Numbered from the stretch's first letter, positions 7,477 to 15,498 are shown. The stretch is DNA of 28,743 nucleotides from Streptomyces sp. NRRL B-24484 (GCF_000717715.1 NZ_JOAI01000067.1:1-28743); one strand, 5' to 3'. Notes: generated by a model from the letters alone, not told the origin. Made by a program: numbers and translations.

Positions 7477-7512
7477 CCGCGGCCGGACCCGTTCCTCCGG
7501 GTCCGGCCGCGG
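7477..7512 (-). terminator. strong hairpin terminator after the PIG-L deacetylase
   Basis: CCGCGGCCGGACCCG (7477-7491) and CGGGTCCGGCCGCGG (7498-7512) form a perfect 15-bp stem with a 6-nt loop, 24 nt past the deacetylase stop. It isolates that gene from the acetyltransferase downstream. Confidence 0.85.
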
Positions 7513-7535
7513 TGGTGCCTGCGTCGCGCTCGCGG

Positions 7536-8369
7536 TCAGCGCAGGCCGGCGAAGAGGTCGTTCTCGGGCACGGCCGCACCGGTGGTGTCCCGGACCCGCA
7601 CGAAGGTCTCCACGCCCATCAGTTCGGTGAACCGCTCCTTGCCCATCTTCAGGAAGAAGATGTTCTCGCCCTGGCTGGCGTGCGCGGCCAGCGCGTCGAA
7701 CTTCCGGTCGCCGAACGCGGTGGTGTCCACCCAGGTGGTGATCTCCTCGTCGGGCAGTCCGATCTCGGCCAGCGCGGCGGCCTCCGCCGGATCCGGCTCC
7801 TCCCAGTCCGCGCCGAACTCCCGCATGACCTCGCCGAACCGCTGCATCTGCGAGCGCGGCGCCGTCGTCCAGTACACCTTCGGCTTCAGCCCGGTCGTCT
7901 CCAGTGCCGTCATCGTGATGCGGTTCGCCTGGATGTGGTCGGGGTGGCCGTAGAAGCCGTTCTCGTCGTAGGTCACCACCACGTCGGGCTCGTACTTCCG
8001 CAGAAGCTCGGCGAGGCGGGCCGCGCCCTCCGCGACGGGTGTCCGCCAGAACGAACCGGGCGCGTCGTTGGCCGCCCAGCCCATCATCCCGGAGTCCGCG
8101 TACTCCAACAGCTCCAGGTGGTCGATGCCCAGGACCTCGCAGCTCGCCTCCAGTTCGCGGCGGCGCATCGCCGCCACGGCCGCCGGGTCGTGCCCGGGGT
8201 CGCCCGGCTTGACGCCCCCCGGCCCGTCGCCGCACCCGCCGTCCGTACACGTGACCAGGACGGTGCGGACGCCCTCCGCCGCGTACCGCGCGAGCACGCC
8301 GCCCGTCCCGGTGGCCTCGTCGTCGGGATGGGCGTGCACCGCCATCAGCGTCAGGGGCCGTTCAACCAT
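7536..8369 (-). CDS. PIG-L/LmbE-family deacetylase (mycothiol S-conjugate amidase-like), 277 aa
   Basis: Two ATGs sit 6 nt apart (8375, 8369). GGAGG touches the first one directly but is 6 nt from the second, so 8369 (MVERPLTLMAVHAHPDDE) is the better start. The zinc motif AHPDDE near residue 13 and GHPDHIQAN near 140 are the metal and catalytic signatures of PIG-L enzymes, which remove acyl groups from glucosamine-type amino sugars. Actinobacterial members include MshB and Mca of mycothiol metabolism. Length suits the family. The spacing and the segment KVYWTTAPRSQMQRFGEVM recall Mca/MshB relatives, but I cannot decide between a mycothiol role and a secondary-metabolite deacetylase. It is transcribed alone, closed by the hairpin at 7477-7512. 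Confidence 0.85.
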   Translation of the reverse strand: MVERPLTLMAVHAHPDDEATGTGGVLARYAAEGVRTVLVTCTDGGCGDGPGGVKPGDPGHDPAAVAAMRRRELEASCEVLGIDHLELLEYADSGMMGWAANDAPGSFWRTPVAEGAARLAELLRKYEPDVVVTYDENGFYGHPDHIQANRITMTALETTGLKPKVYWTTAPRSQMQRFGEVMREFGADWEEPDPAEAAALAEIGLPDEEITTWVDTTAFGDRKFDALAAHASQGENIFFLKMGKERFTELMGVETFVRVRDTTGAAVPENDLFAGLR

Positions 8370-8375
8370 GATCAT

Positions 8376-8724
8376 CCTCCAGTTCGCGATCTGCTCCGGC
8401 CTCAGTCTGCGGCAGACGGGCGGACGGCTGCGCGCAATATCGGACGCTCACTGCCGGGACGGGCCCGGGTCCCGCCGGCGGGGGCGTCGGCACGCTGCGC
8501 CACGAACCCGTGGCGGACGGCCGGTTCCCCTCCCGCCACCACGACGTCGGACGGGTGCCGGCCGATCACGGGACGTTCACCACCGGCCTGCTGCAGGCGC
8601 GTACCGGGGCGGTGACGCCCGGCCCGGCCCGCGGCGGAAAGCTCCGCCGTGACTGCGTGTCGCACCCGGCCGGCTCCGTTCGGTGACGACAAGGTGACGG
8701 GAGAGCCCGTTCGAAGGAGCGAAC
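8376..8724. other. intergenic region between divergent deacetylase and VOC genes
   Basis: About 350 nt must hold both divergent promoters. Frames from 8460 to 8690 look GC-coding-like on the plus strand (a segment reading GTLRHEPVADGRFPSRHHD then GTFTTGLLQARTG), but none has a credible start plus ribosome site and I recognise no family. It may be a decayed gene scrap. GAAGGAG at 8713-8719 belongs to the VOC gene. Confidence 0.4.
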
Positions 8725-9504
8725 ATGCCCGAAGTCACCACCCCCTACGCGACCGGCACCCCGTGCTGGGTCGACCTGATGGCGAAGGACCAGCAGGCCG
8801 CGCTGGACTTCTACCGCGACCTGCTCGGCTGGCAGGGCCGGCCCGGCCCGGCCGAGTTCGGCGGGTACGCGGTCTGCGAGCTCAACGGCAGGGCCGTGGC
8901 CGGCATCGGCCCGGCGATGGCCCCGGAGGGCATGCCGGAACCGCCGACCGTGTGGACGAGCTACCTCGCCAGCACCGACGCCCCGGCCACCCAGGACGCG
9001 GTCGTCGCCGCGGGCGGCACCCTGCTCGTCCCGACCATGGACGTCGGCAACCTGGGCCGGATGCTGGTCGCCGCGGACCCGCAGGGAGCGGTGTTCGGCG
9101 TCTGGCAGCCCGGCGAGTTCTCCGGCGCCCAGGTCGCCAACGAGGCGGGTGCGCTCACCTGGAACGAGCTGCACACCACCGACGTCCCGGCCGCAGCAGC
9201 CTTCTACGGGGATGCGTTCGGCATCGAGATCGAGCCGCTGGCCGGCGCCGACTCCTACTGGGAACTGCGGGTCGGCGGCCGCGCGGTCGGCGGCGTCACC
9301 CTGCTCGCGAACGACCCGCCCGGCACCCCCGCGCACTGGCTGACCTACTTCGCGGTCGACGACGTCGACGCCACCGTCGACGCCCTGGTCAAGCGCAACG
9401 GCACCGTGCTCGCCCCGCCGTTCGACATGATGGCCGGCCGGATGTCCGTGGTCGCCGACGCCCAGGGCGCCCCGTTCGCCCTGATCAAGCCGACCCCGAT
9501 GTAG
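8725..9504 (+). CDS. VOC-superfamily protein with two glyoxalase domains, 259 aa
   Basis: ATG 8725 follows GAAGGAG with 5-6 nt spacing. Two vicinal-oxygen-chelate modules are visible. Residues ~10-125 start GTPCWVDLMAKDQQAALDFY and end with VFGVWQPGEF; residues ~138-258 start GALTWNELHTTDVPAAAAFY and end FALIKPTPM. This tandem layout matches a common actinobacterial family (27-kDa antigen Cfp30B-like, annotated as VOC or putative hydroxylase), whose substrate is mostly unknown. Candidate metal ligands follow the usual pattern of acidic or histidine residues on the domain strands (for example His in NELHTTD), but the set is incomplete. It stands alone and ends at a strong bidirectional hairpin. 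Confidence 0.92.
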   Translation: MPEVTTPYATGTPCWVDLMAKDQQAALDFYRDLLGWQGRPGPAEFGGYAVCELNGRAVAGIGPAMAPEGMPEPPTVWTSYLASTDAPATQDAVVAAGGTLLVPTMDVGNLGRMLVAADPQGAVFGVWQPGEFSGAQVANEAGALTWNELHTTDVPAAAAFYGDAFGIEIEPLAGADSYWELRVGGRAVGGVTLLANDPPGTPAHWLTYFAVDDVDATVDALVKRNGTVLAPPFDMMAGRMSVVADAQGAPFALIKPTPM

Positions 9505-9546
9505 GCCCTTTCCTTCGCCCGGCGCCGCACCGCACCGGCATCGCAC

Positions 9547-9581
9547 GGCACGGCCCGCCCGCTCCCCGGGCGGGCCGTGCC
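9547..9581. terminator. bidirectional hairpin between convergent genes
   Basis: GGCACGGCCCGCCCG (9547-9561) pairs perfectly with CGGGCGGGCCGTGCC (9567-9581), giving a 15-bp stem with a 5-nt loop. It sits between the VOC stop (9504) and the PAP2-like stop (9596), so it serves both strands. Confidence 0.85.
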
Positions 9582-9595
9582 CGTGCGGCCGCCGG

Positions 9596-10215
9596 TCAGC
9601 GCAGCAGCGCGAAGGCGGCCGCGGCCGTGCCGCCGAGCGCGGTGCCGGCCAGGACCTGCGCGAGGGTGTGCGCCCCGAGGACGAGCCGGGACCAGCCGAC
9701 GGCCGCGGCACCCGCGAACGCGAGGAGCATCACCGGCCCGAACGCCAGCACGAGGATCATCGCGCTGCCGCTCGCCACCGAGTTGTGGAGGGAGATCTGC
9801 CACCGGACGGTCACCGCCAGGGACGAGACCAGGCCCACGGGCATCGCGACCACCAGGGCGGAGACCTCCCGGGGCGCACCGGCCACACGGAGCAGGACGA
9901 GACCGAGGACGACGGAGAGCGGGCTCGCGCTCATCGGGACGAGGCGCTGGCGGCGCAACCGGATGTGCTTGTCCGTCAGGGAGCCCCGCCGCACGCCCAG
10001 GAGGATCAGGCCGAGCGGGACGACGCCGCAGAACAGGGCGCCGAGCAGCCCCCAGCCGAGCCCGTCCAGCTGCGGGTGCTGTGCCGGCCGACGAGCAGCA
10101 GCAGAGCGATCACCAGGTTGGCCGGCGCGAGGACGTCCGTGACGACCCGGGCCGCCTTCCCGGTGCGGGACGACCCACGGAACGCCGGCGGCGCAGGCGG
10201 GGTGAACGTACCCAT
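9596..10215 (-). pseudogene. PAP2-like integral membrane protein gene with a -1 frameshift
   Basis: ATG 10215 opens MGTFTPPAPPAFRGSSR and continues through a first membrane segment (LAPANLVIALLLLVG) to HSTRSWTG. The natural continuation LGWGLLGALFCGVVPLGLILLGV lies in the next frame. Adding one base near 10060-10063 (a C run on the plus strand) gives one 206-residue frame. The rest shows DKHIRLRRQRLVPM, several hydrophobic helices and SRLVLGAHTLAQVLAG, which resembles the SR-x5-GH-x3-D core of PAP2 phosphatases but has Gln at the final Asp position. The true protein would be a 5-6-helix membrane protein of the PAP2-like group common in Streptomyces. The lesion is either inactivation or a missed base; sequence alone does not decide. 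Confidence 0.75.
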
Positions 10216-10343
10216 GCAGCGGGCTCCCGGGGGCGGACGCGGTCACGGCAGCGGCGGTACGGGCGGAACGGATCACGGACATCGTACGGACACCCGTTCC
10301 CCCGGCCGGCGGACCGTCCGATCCACCGGCCGCCGACGGAGGG

Positions 10344-11015
10344 TCAGGCCGGCGGGTTCGGCCGGGTCAGCCCCACGTCGTAGGCGAAGATGACGGCCTG
10401 TACGCGGTCCCGGGCACCGATCTTCGCCAGCACCCGGCCGACGTGCGTCTTCACCGTCGACTCCGACAGCACCAGGCGCTGCGCGATCTCGCCGTTCGTC
10501 CAGCCCCGCCCGACCGCGACCAGGATCTCCCGCTCCCGGTCCGTCAGCGCCGCGAGCCGCGGATCCCGGTCGGCCGCACCCGGCGGCCCCGGCAGACGGT
10601 GGGCGTACGCGTCGAGCAGACGCCGGGTCACCGCCGGCGCCACCACGGCGTCCCCCTCCGCCACCGCCCGGATCCCCGCCAGCAGTTCCTCCGGGCGGGC
10701 GTCCTTCAGCAGGAAGCCGCTCGCGCCCGCGCGCAGCGCCGCGTGCGCGTACTCGTCGAGGTCGAACGTCGTCAGGACGAGCACCCGGGACCGCCCGCCG
10801 GACGCGACGATCAGCCGGGTCGCCTCGATGCCGTCCATGCCCGGCATCCGGATGTCCATCAGCACCACGTCCGGCCGCAGCTCCGCGGTGAGGCGGACGG
10901 CCTCCGCCCCGTGCCCCGCCTCACCGACCACCGCGGTGTCCGGCTGGCTCTCCAACAGCATCCGGAAGCCGTACCGCTGCAGCGGCTGGTCGTCCACGAT
11001 CAGGACCGTCGTCAC
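10344..11015 (-). CDS. NarL/LuxR-family response regulator, 223 aa
   Basis: The start is GTG 11015 (VTTVLIVDDQPLQRYGF), overlapping the kinase stop in a GTGA quartet; the longer upstream frame merely reads into the kinase. The receiver domain (1-~120) has the DD pair at 8-9, phospho-acceptor Asp54 in VLMDIRMPG, Thr83 and Lys104 (FLLKDA). The output domain (~155-215) is a LuxR-type helix-turn-helix (LTDREREILVAVGRG, then LSESTVKTHVGRVLAKIGARDR). It is translationally coupled to the histidine kinase and probably controls the neighbouring ABC exporter genes, as in many Streptomyces modules of this layout. The inverted GGTACC sites at 14279-14327 are candidate targets. Confidence 0.95.
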   Translation of the reverse strand: MTTVLIVDDQPLQRYGFRMLLESQPDTAVVGEAGHGAEAVRLTAELRPDVVLMDIRMPGMDGIEATRLIVASGGRSRVLVLTTFDLDEYAHAALRAGASGFLLKDARPEELLAGIRAVAEGDAVVAPAVTRRLLDAYAHRLPGPPGAADRDPRLAALTDREREILVAVGRGWTNGEIAQRLVLSESTVKTHVGRVLAKIGARDRVQAVIFAYDVGLTRPNPPA

Positions 11016-12346
11016 ACCGGGCCGCCCGCCGGGTCGGAGACCGGCGACAGGTCGAGATCGGCGACCACCGACCACCCGCCTCCCGCCGGACCCGCCACGA
11101 CCGTGCCACCGTACAGCGCGGCCCGCTCCCGCATCCCCGCGATCCCGTGGCCCTCGCCGCCGGCCCGCGGCCCGGTCGCGCCGCCCGGCGGTCCGCTGTC
11201 GTCGACCCGCACCCGCAGCCGGTCCCCGTCGGCCGCCACCGACACCCGCGCCCGCGTCTGCGGCCCCGCGTGCTTCAGCGCGTTCGTCAGCGCCTCCTGG
11301 ACGATGCGGTACGCCATCAACTGCACCCCGCGGTCCAGCCCGTCCAGATCACCCTCGGAACGGTAGGCGATCCGCGGCCCGGCCGCCCGGATCCGCGCGC
11401 ACAACCCGTCGATGTCGGCGATGCCCGGCTGCGGCGCGAGCTCCGGTCCGCCGTCCCCCCGCTCGCGCAGCACGCCGAGCATCCGCCGCAGTTCGCCCAG
11501 CGCCTGCCGCCCGGCGTCCCCGATCAGCACCAGCGCCTCCCGGCCCCGCTCCGGAGACGTCCCGGCCGCGTACGCGCCGCCGTCCGCCAGCGTGATGATC
11601 ACCGACAGGTTGTGGCCGATGATGTCGTGCATCTCCCGCGCCACCCGGCTGCGCTCGGTGGCGGCCGCCAGCCGGCTGCGCTGGTCCCGTTCGACCTCCA
11701 GCCGCGCCGCGCGCTCCCGCAGCCCGGCCAGCTGCGCCCGCCGGATCCGCATCGCGATGCCCAGCGCGACCGCGGCCGTCACCGCGGCGAACAGGAAGAA
11801 CAGGCCGTCCCAGACCGACACCGCGGACGACACCCGCACCGCGACCACCGCCATGCCGAGCGCCACCGCGGCGCACGCCCACGCCAGGTCCCGCAGCCGC
11901 CCGTGCAGCGCGAGGGAGTACAGCGCCACCAGCAGCGCCACGTCCGCGCGCAGCGCCGCGCCGATCGACCACTGCAGCACGAACACCGCCATCACCACGG
12001 CGAACGCGGCCGTCGGCCGCCGCCGGCGCCACAGCAGCGGCAGCACCAGCCCCGCCTGCAGCGCGAGCATCGCCGGCACGGGCAGCTGCGTGAAGACGAT
12101 CCGGTGCTCGCGCGGCCCGTGGTCCCCGTCGCCGTGCACCAGGTCCGGGAGGCAGAACACCAGGAAGACGACGGCCACCACCGCGGTGTCCAGGATCCAC
12201 GGACGGCGGCGGTCCAGCTCCCGCAGCCGCTGCCCGGCCCGGGCGAGGCGGACGAAGAACGGGTGCCCGGACAGCGGGTCGCCGCCCGCGGCCTCCGGCA
12301 CGGCCGGGCCGGGGGCGGCACTCTCCTGGTGGTACACGGATCTCAC
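11012..12346 (-). CDS. NarL-type sensor histidine kinase (HisKA_3), 444 aa
   Basis: The N-terminal ~50 residues are cytoplasmic. Residues ~52-200 hold about five or six membrane helices with RRRRPTAAFAVVMAVFV in the middle. A coiled region (RAQLAGLRERAARLEVERDQ start) leads to the dimerisation helix REMHDIIGHNLSVI with phospho-acceptor His240. The ATPase domain has the N box RIVQEALTNALKHAG and the G box GHGIAGMRERAALYGG. There is no extracytoplasmic sensor domain, so it probably senses a membrane-level signal such as envelope stress or a membrane-active compound (inference). GTG 12346 is given; GTG 12337 is an alternative with AGGTGA upstream. It overlaps the response regulator by 4 nt. Confidence 0.95.
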   Translation of the reverse strand: MRSVYHQESAAPGPAVPEAAGGDPLSGHPFFVRLARAGQRLRELDRRRPWILDTAVVAVVFLVFCLPDLVHGDGDHGPREHRIVFTQLPVPAMLALQAGLVLPLLWRRRRPTAAFAVVMAVFVLQWSIGAALRADVALLVALYSLALHGRLRDLAWACAAVALGMAVVAVRVSSAVSVWDGLFFLFAAVTAAVALGIAMRIRRAQLAGLRERAARLEVERDQRSRLAAATERSRVAREMHDIIGHNLSVIITLADGGAYAAGTSPERGREALVLIGDAGRQALGELRRMLGVLRERGDGGPELAPQPGIADIDGLCARIRAAGPRIAYRSEGDLDGLDRGVQLMAYRIVQEALTNALKHAGPQTRARVSVAADGDRLRVRVDDSGPPGGATGPRAGGEGHGIAGMRERAALYGGTVVAGPAGGGWSVVADLDLSPVSDPAGGPV

Positions 12347-12372
12347 CTGTCCATGGTGGGCGGGAAGGCCGC

Positions 12373-12402
12373 CGCGGCGCCCGGACGGTGCCGGGCGCCG
12401 CG
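12373..12402 (-). terminator. hairpin between ABC permease and kinase genes
   Basis: CCGCGGCGCCCGG minus its first base (12373-12384) pairs with CCGGGCGCCGCG (12391-12402) as a 12-bp stem with a 6-nt loop, 14 nt past the permease stop. It suggests the exporter and the two-component genes are at least partly separate transcripts. Confidence 0.7.
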
Positions 12403-12416
12403 CCGCGCGCAGTGTC

Positions 12417-13265
12417 TCAGGCGTCGGTGCGCACCAGGCGGACGGCCGCGCCGGTCAGGGCCGCCACCGTCCACAGCAGGAAGACCACCAGGCCCGCCGT
12501 CGGCGACAGCGTCGCCGCGTCGTGGTGCAGCGTGAACATCGCCTCGCCGGCGTGGCTCGGCAGGTAGGGGCTCAGGTCGTCCTGCCACGAGCTCGGCAGC
12601 AGCGACACCAGGCCCGGGACGAGCATCAGCGTGCCGATCAGCACCGAGATGCCGCCCGCCACCGACCGCAGCAGCGCACCCAGGGCGACGCCGATCACCC
12701 CGACCAGCCCGAGGTAGAGGCCCGCACCCAGCAGGCTGCGCACCACCCCGGCGTCCGACAGAACCATCGCGGCGCGGGTGCCCGCGACGATCCGGCTGTC
12801 GGCGACGAAGGCGGCGAACACCCCGGCGGTGCCCACGAGCAGCGCGACCGCCCCGAACACCACGGCCTTGGACCACAGCACCGGCAGGCGGCGCGGCACC
12901 GCGGCCAGGGTGGAGCGGATCATGCCGGTCGAGTACTCGCCGGCGGCGACCAGGACACCGAGGACGCCGAGGGCGAGCTGCGCGAAGTTCGTGCCGAACA
13001 GCGACAGGCTGAGCGCGGTCGAGCTGGCGAAGTCGCGCTCCATCGGCCGGCCCGAGGTGAGCCGCGACTTGAACTGGTACGCGGCGATCAGGCCGAACGC
13101 CACCAGGAACAGCAGGCCGAGGCCGAGGGTGATCCAGGTGGAGCGCAGCGACCACATCTTGGCCCACTCCGAGCGCAGGACGCGCGCCCCGGTCACCCGG
13201 TAGGCGGGGCGGGCGGCCCGCCCGGCGGCGGGCGCCGGGGCCCGGTTCGGTGCGACGGTGCTCAT
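12417..13265 (-). CDS. ABC-2 type transporter permease, 282 aa
   Basis: ATG 13265 overlaps the ATPase stop as ATGA, so the two are translationally coupled. After a Pro/Ala-rich N-terminus (~1-25) comes the ABC-2 signature segment RVLRSEWAKMWSLRSTW, then six hydrophobic helices (ITLGLGLLFLVAFGLIAA, FAQLALGVLGVLVAAGEY, VVFGAVALLVGTAGVFAAF, GLYLGLVGVIGVALGALL, ISVLIGTLMLVPGLVSLL, LVVFLLWTVAALTGAAVRL). EYSTGMIRSTLAAVPRR is typical of this export family. It forms the membrane half of an exporter, most likely for a drug, lipid or peptide; the substrate is not readable. The gene order suggests control by the adjacent two-component system. Confidence 0.93.
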   Translation of the reverse strand: MSTVAPNRAPAPAAGRAARPAYRVTGARVLRSEWAKMWSLRSTWITLGLGLLFLVAFGLIAAYQFKSRLTSGRPMERDFASSTALSLSLFGTNFAQLALGVLGVLVAAGEYSTGMIRSTLAAVPRRLPVLWSKAVVFGAVALLVGTAGVFAAFVADSRIVAGTRAAMVLSDAGVVRSLLGAGLYLGLVGVIGVALGALLRSVAGGISVLIGTLMLVPGLVSLLPSSWQDDLSPYLPSHAGEAMFTLHHDAATLSPTAGLVVFLLWTVAALTGAAVRLVRTDA

Positions 13266-14200
13266 GCGGCACGCTCCTGGGACTCGATGCCGGTGGTGGA
13301 GCCGTGGTACTCCACGGCGTCCCGGGTGAGGTCCATGAAGGCCTCCTCCAGGGAGACGGTGCGGGTGGCCAGTTCGAACAGGGCGATGCCGTGCTCGGCG
13401 GCCGTGAGGCCGATGGTGCGGGCCGTCAGGCCGGTGACGAGGAGCTCCTCGGAGCCGGCCTGTCCGGTGATCTCCACGCCGGGTCCGGCGAGGACCTCGC
13501 GCAGGCGGCCCGGGTCGGCGGTGGCGACCTTCACCACGTCGCCGCCGGCCTGCCGGACGAGCTCCTGCACGGTGGTGTCGGCGAGCAGCCGGCCGCGGCC
13601 GACGACGATCAGGTGGTCGGCGACCAGGGCGACCTCGCTCATCAGGTGCGAGGAGACGAAGACGGTGCGGCCCTCCTCGGCGAGGCCGGTCAGGAGGTTG
13701 CGGATCCACAGCACGCCCTCCGGGTCGAGACCGTTCACCGGCTCGTCCAGCATCACGGTGGCGGGGTCGCCGAGCAGCGCCGCCGCGATGCCCAGGCGCT
13801 GGCCCATGCCGAGGGAGAACGCACCGGCGCGCCGCTTGGCGACCGACTGCAGCCCGGTGAGGCCGATGACCTCGTCGACCCGGCTGCGCGGAATGCCGTG
13901 GGTGTGCGCCAGCGCCATGAGGTGGTTGAACGCCGAGCGGCCGGGGTGGATCGACTTGGCCTCCAGCAGCGCGCCGACCTCCTGCAGCGGGGCGCGGTGG
14001 CCCGCGTAGCGGCGGCCGTTGACCAGGACCGTCCCGCTGGTGGGGGCGTCCAGGCCGACGATCATCCGCATCGTGGTGGACTTGCCCGCCCCGTTCGGGC
14101 CGAGGAATCCGGTGACGGTGCCCGGCCGGACGGTGAAGTCCAGTCCGTCGACCGCGGTCTTCTCCCCGTACCGCTTCGTCAGCTGGTGCGCCTCGATCAT
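13262..14200 (-). CDS. ABC transporter ATP-binding protein (DrrA-like exporter type), 312 aa
   Basis: ATG 14200 (MIEAHQLTKRYGEKTAVDG) follows AGGGGTG. Walker A is GPNGAGKST (34-42), the signature is FSLGMGQRLG (~128-137), Walker B is TVMLDEPVNGLDPEG with Asp152/Glu153, and the switch His is in SSHLMSE (~185). The C-terminal ~90 residues (VKVATADPGRLREVL, LFELATRTVSLEEAFMDLT) are the regulatory tail seen in DrrA-type exporters and some bacitracin-type resistance ATPases. It pairs with the permease through an ATGA overlap. It is the first gene of a leftward operon whose promoter must lie in 14201-14525. Confidence 0.95.
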   Translation of the reverse strand: MIEAHQLTKRYGEKTAVDGLDFTVRPGTVTGFLGPNGAGKSTTMRMIVGLDAPTSGTVLVNGRRYAGHRAPLQEVGALLEAKSIHPGRSAFNHLMALAHTHGIPRSRVDEVIGLTGLQSVAKRRAGAFSLGMGQRLGIAAALLGDPATVMLDEPVNGLDPEGVLWIRNLLTGLAEEGRTVFVSSHLMSEVALVADHLIVVGRGRLLADTTVQELVRQAGGDVVKVATADPGRLREVLAGPGVEITGQAGSEELLVTGLTARTIGLTAAEHGIALFELATRTVSLEEAFMDLTRDAVEYHGSTTGIESQERAA

Positions 14201-14525
14201 CGGTCACCCCTACGTCCTCGAGGGCCGGACCTCCCGACCGCCTCACCGGCAACGCTAGGTTCCGCCGCGGCGCGAACCGTGGTACCCGGGGGTGATCATC
14301 GGCCGCGGCGTAGTACCGCGGTACCACGCGCGCCCGGGAGGCGGCCGCGACCCGCCCGCCCCGCCCCCGCCCCCGCCGGCCGCCGTTCGTGCCCGTTGCG
14401 GCGCACCGCCGACGTCCGTCGCCGCAGCCGGGTGCCGGATTACGATCACCGCACGGCACGCCTTCGGAAGCGCTCGGCCGAGGGCCCGGTCATCCACCCG
14501 CGTCGTCACCGAGAAGGGCTCCGCC
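14201..14525. promoter_or_regulatory. divergent control region with inverted GGTACC sites
   Basis: This 325-nt region separates the leftward ABC operon from the rightward gene at 14526. GTGGTACC (14279-14286) and its exact inverse GGTACCAC (14320-14327) are about 41 bp apart, close to four DNA turns, and the second lies in the 12-bp palindrome GTACCGCGGTAC (14313-14324). This fits paired binding of a dimeric regulator such as the NarL-type protein of this locus (inference). On the minus strand TAGCGT (near 14251-14256) may be the ABC operon -10. The stretch 14330-14460 is C-rich with no convincing gene. Confidence 0.5.
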
Positions 14526-14987
14526 TTGACCCACACCGTGGATTTCCACACCGTATCGACCGCCGGCCTGGAGTCGTCGCCCGTGGCCGAGGCGCTCGCC
14601 GGCCTGCGGGCGAACGAGGCCCGCTACTTCAAGAACAAGTACGACCACGTCTTCACCGTGGAGCCGGCCGGCGACGCCGCGGAGGTCGTCGACTGGGTGC
14701 ACCGGGTGCTCAGCGAGGAACGCGGGATCGTCGTCTCGTCCCGGCCGCTGGAGGCCACGTCCTTCCAGGTCGAGAACATCCGGATGGCCTACGTGTTCTA
14801 CGAGAGCGGGCTGTCGATCAACGTGATGTACACCGTCGACGACGCCAAGAAACGGGCGGTCGGCTTCAAGCTGTCCGAGGGGATGGAGGTCCCGGAGGAG
14901 CTCTCCGCGTTCAAGTTCGCGCGGCAGAAGTCGAAGCTCGCCGGCACGATCCGCGGCTCGTACTTCGTCATCAAGAACGAGTACTGA
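14526..14987 (+). CDS. unrecognised conserved-looking cytoplasmic protein, 153 aa
   Basis: The best start is TTG 14526 (LTHTVDFHTVSTAGLESS), preceded by GAGAAGGG with 7-8 nt spacing; GTG 14538 is a possible alternative. The protein has no signal peptide or membrane segment. Visible landmarks are LRANEARYFKNKYDHVFTVE, ERGIVVSSRPLEATSFQVE, MAYVFYESGLSINVMYTVDD and a Lys-rich end (FKFARQKSKLAGTIRGSYFVIKNEY start). Alternating strands and the many aromatic residues suggest a compact alpha/beta domain. I do not recognise the family. It is divergent from the ABC exporter and could share the GGTACC control sites. It ends 75 nt before a convergent VOC gene. Confidence 0.82.
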   Translation: MTHTVDFHTVSTAGLESSPVAEALAGLRANEARYFKNKYDHVFTVEPAGDAAEVVDWVHRVLSEERGIVVSSRPLEATSFQVENIRMAYVFYESGLSINVMYTVDDAKKRAVGFKLSEGMEVPEELSAFKFARQKSKLAGTIRGSYFVIKNEY

Positions 14988-15062
14988 GCCCGCCGCCGGC
15001 CGCCCACGGAGCGTCAGGAGGCGCGGCGGCAGCGGGCGCAGGGGGTGCGGCGGCCGGGCGGT

Positions 15063-15464
15063 TCAGTACGACTGCAGCTCGACCAGGGTGCCCTCGGGGT
15101 CGCGGAGGTGCGCGGTGCGCAGGCCCGGCCCCCACGCGGGGCGGTCGGCGGGGGCGGAGACCGGCACGGCGCCGTGCCGCAGGCACAGGTCGTACCCGGC
15201 GTCCACGTCACCGACCCGGCAGACGAACATCACGCCGTCGCCGGCCGGTCCCGCCCCGGCCGGGTCGGTGCCGAGGGCCGAGGCCAGCGCGGCACGGTCG
15301 AACAGGGCCAGGATCCCCTGCCCGGCGACGTCCCAACTGGCGTACGGGCCTTCGGCGTTGCCGCGGCTGAGGGTGGCGCCGGCGAGTTCGGGCAGGACCG
15401 AGCGGTAGAAGCGGAAGGTCTCGGCGAAGCGGTCCACCAGCAGGCGGGGGTGCAGTGCGTCCAC
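15063..15464 (-). CDS. VOC-family (glyoxalase/bleomycin-resistance-like) protein, 133 aa
   Basis: GTG 15464 (VDALHPRLLVDRFAETFRFYR) follows GAGGAG at 5-nt spacing. A single VOC domain fills the protein: LLVDRFAETFRFYRSVL at the front, VMFVCRVGDVDAGYDLCLRHG in the centre, and HLRDPEGTLVELQSY at the end with the conserved Asp-Pro-Glu-Gly turn and a terminal Glu that is a normal metal ligand. Members isomerise or break down small toxic molecules or bind drugs; the substrate is unknown. It is divergent from a MarR regulator 60 nt away, and a palindrome covers its probable -10 (TATAGT, 15501-15496), so it is very likely a MarR-repressed detoxification gene. Confidence 0.9.
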   Translation of the reverse strand: MDALHPRLLVDRFAETFRFYRSVLPELAGATLSRGNAEGPYASWDVAGQGILALFDRAALASALGTDPAGAGPAGDGVMFVCRVGDVDAGYDLCLRHGAVPVSAPADRPAWGPGLRTAHLRDPEGTLVELQSY

Positions 15465-15480
15465 GGATGCTCCTCAAAAC

Positions 15481-15498
15481 AGTGGGTCTGCACCCACT
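15481..15498. promoter_or_regulatory. MarR operator palindrome AGTGGGT-CTGC-ACCCACT
   Basis: Perfect 7-bp arms (15481-15487 and 15492-15498) flank a 4-nt centre, an 18-bp site of MarR size. It touches the minus-strand -10 of the VOC gene and lies at the likely -35 of the MarR gene. A related half-site, GTGGGT, recurs at 15518-15523. Confidence 0.75.

Noticed and set aside
8402..8692. 96-residue minus-strand frame between the deacetylase and VOC genes
   Set aside because: No ribosome site, Arg/Ala/Pro-rich composition and no recognisable motif; it lies where two divergent promoters are expected.
14993..15061. Long-range inverted repeat between convergent genes
   Set aside because: The arms need a bulge and enclose a 44-nt loop, so it is a much weaker terminator candidate than the other junction hairpins.
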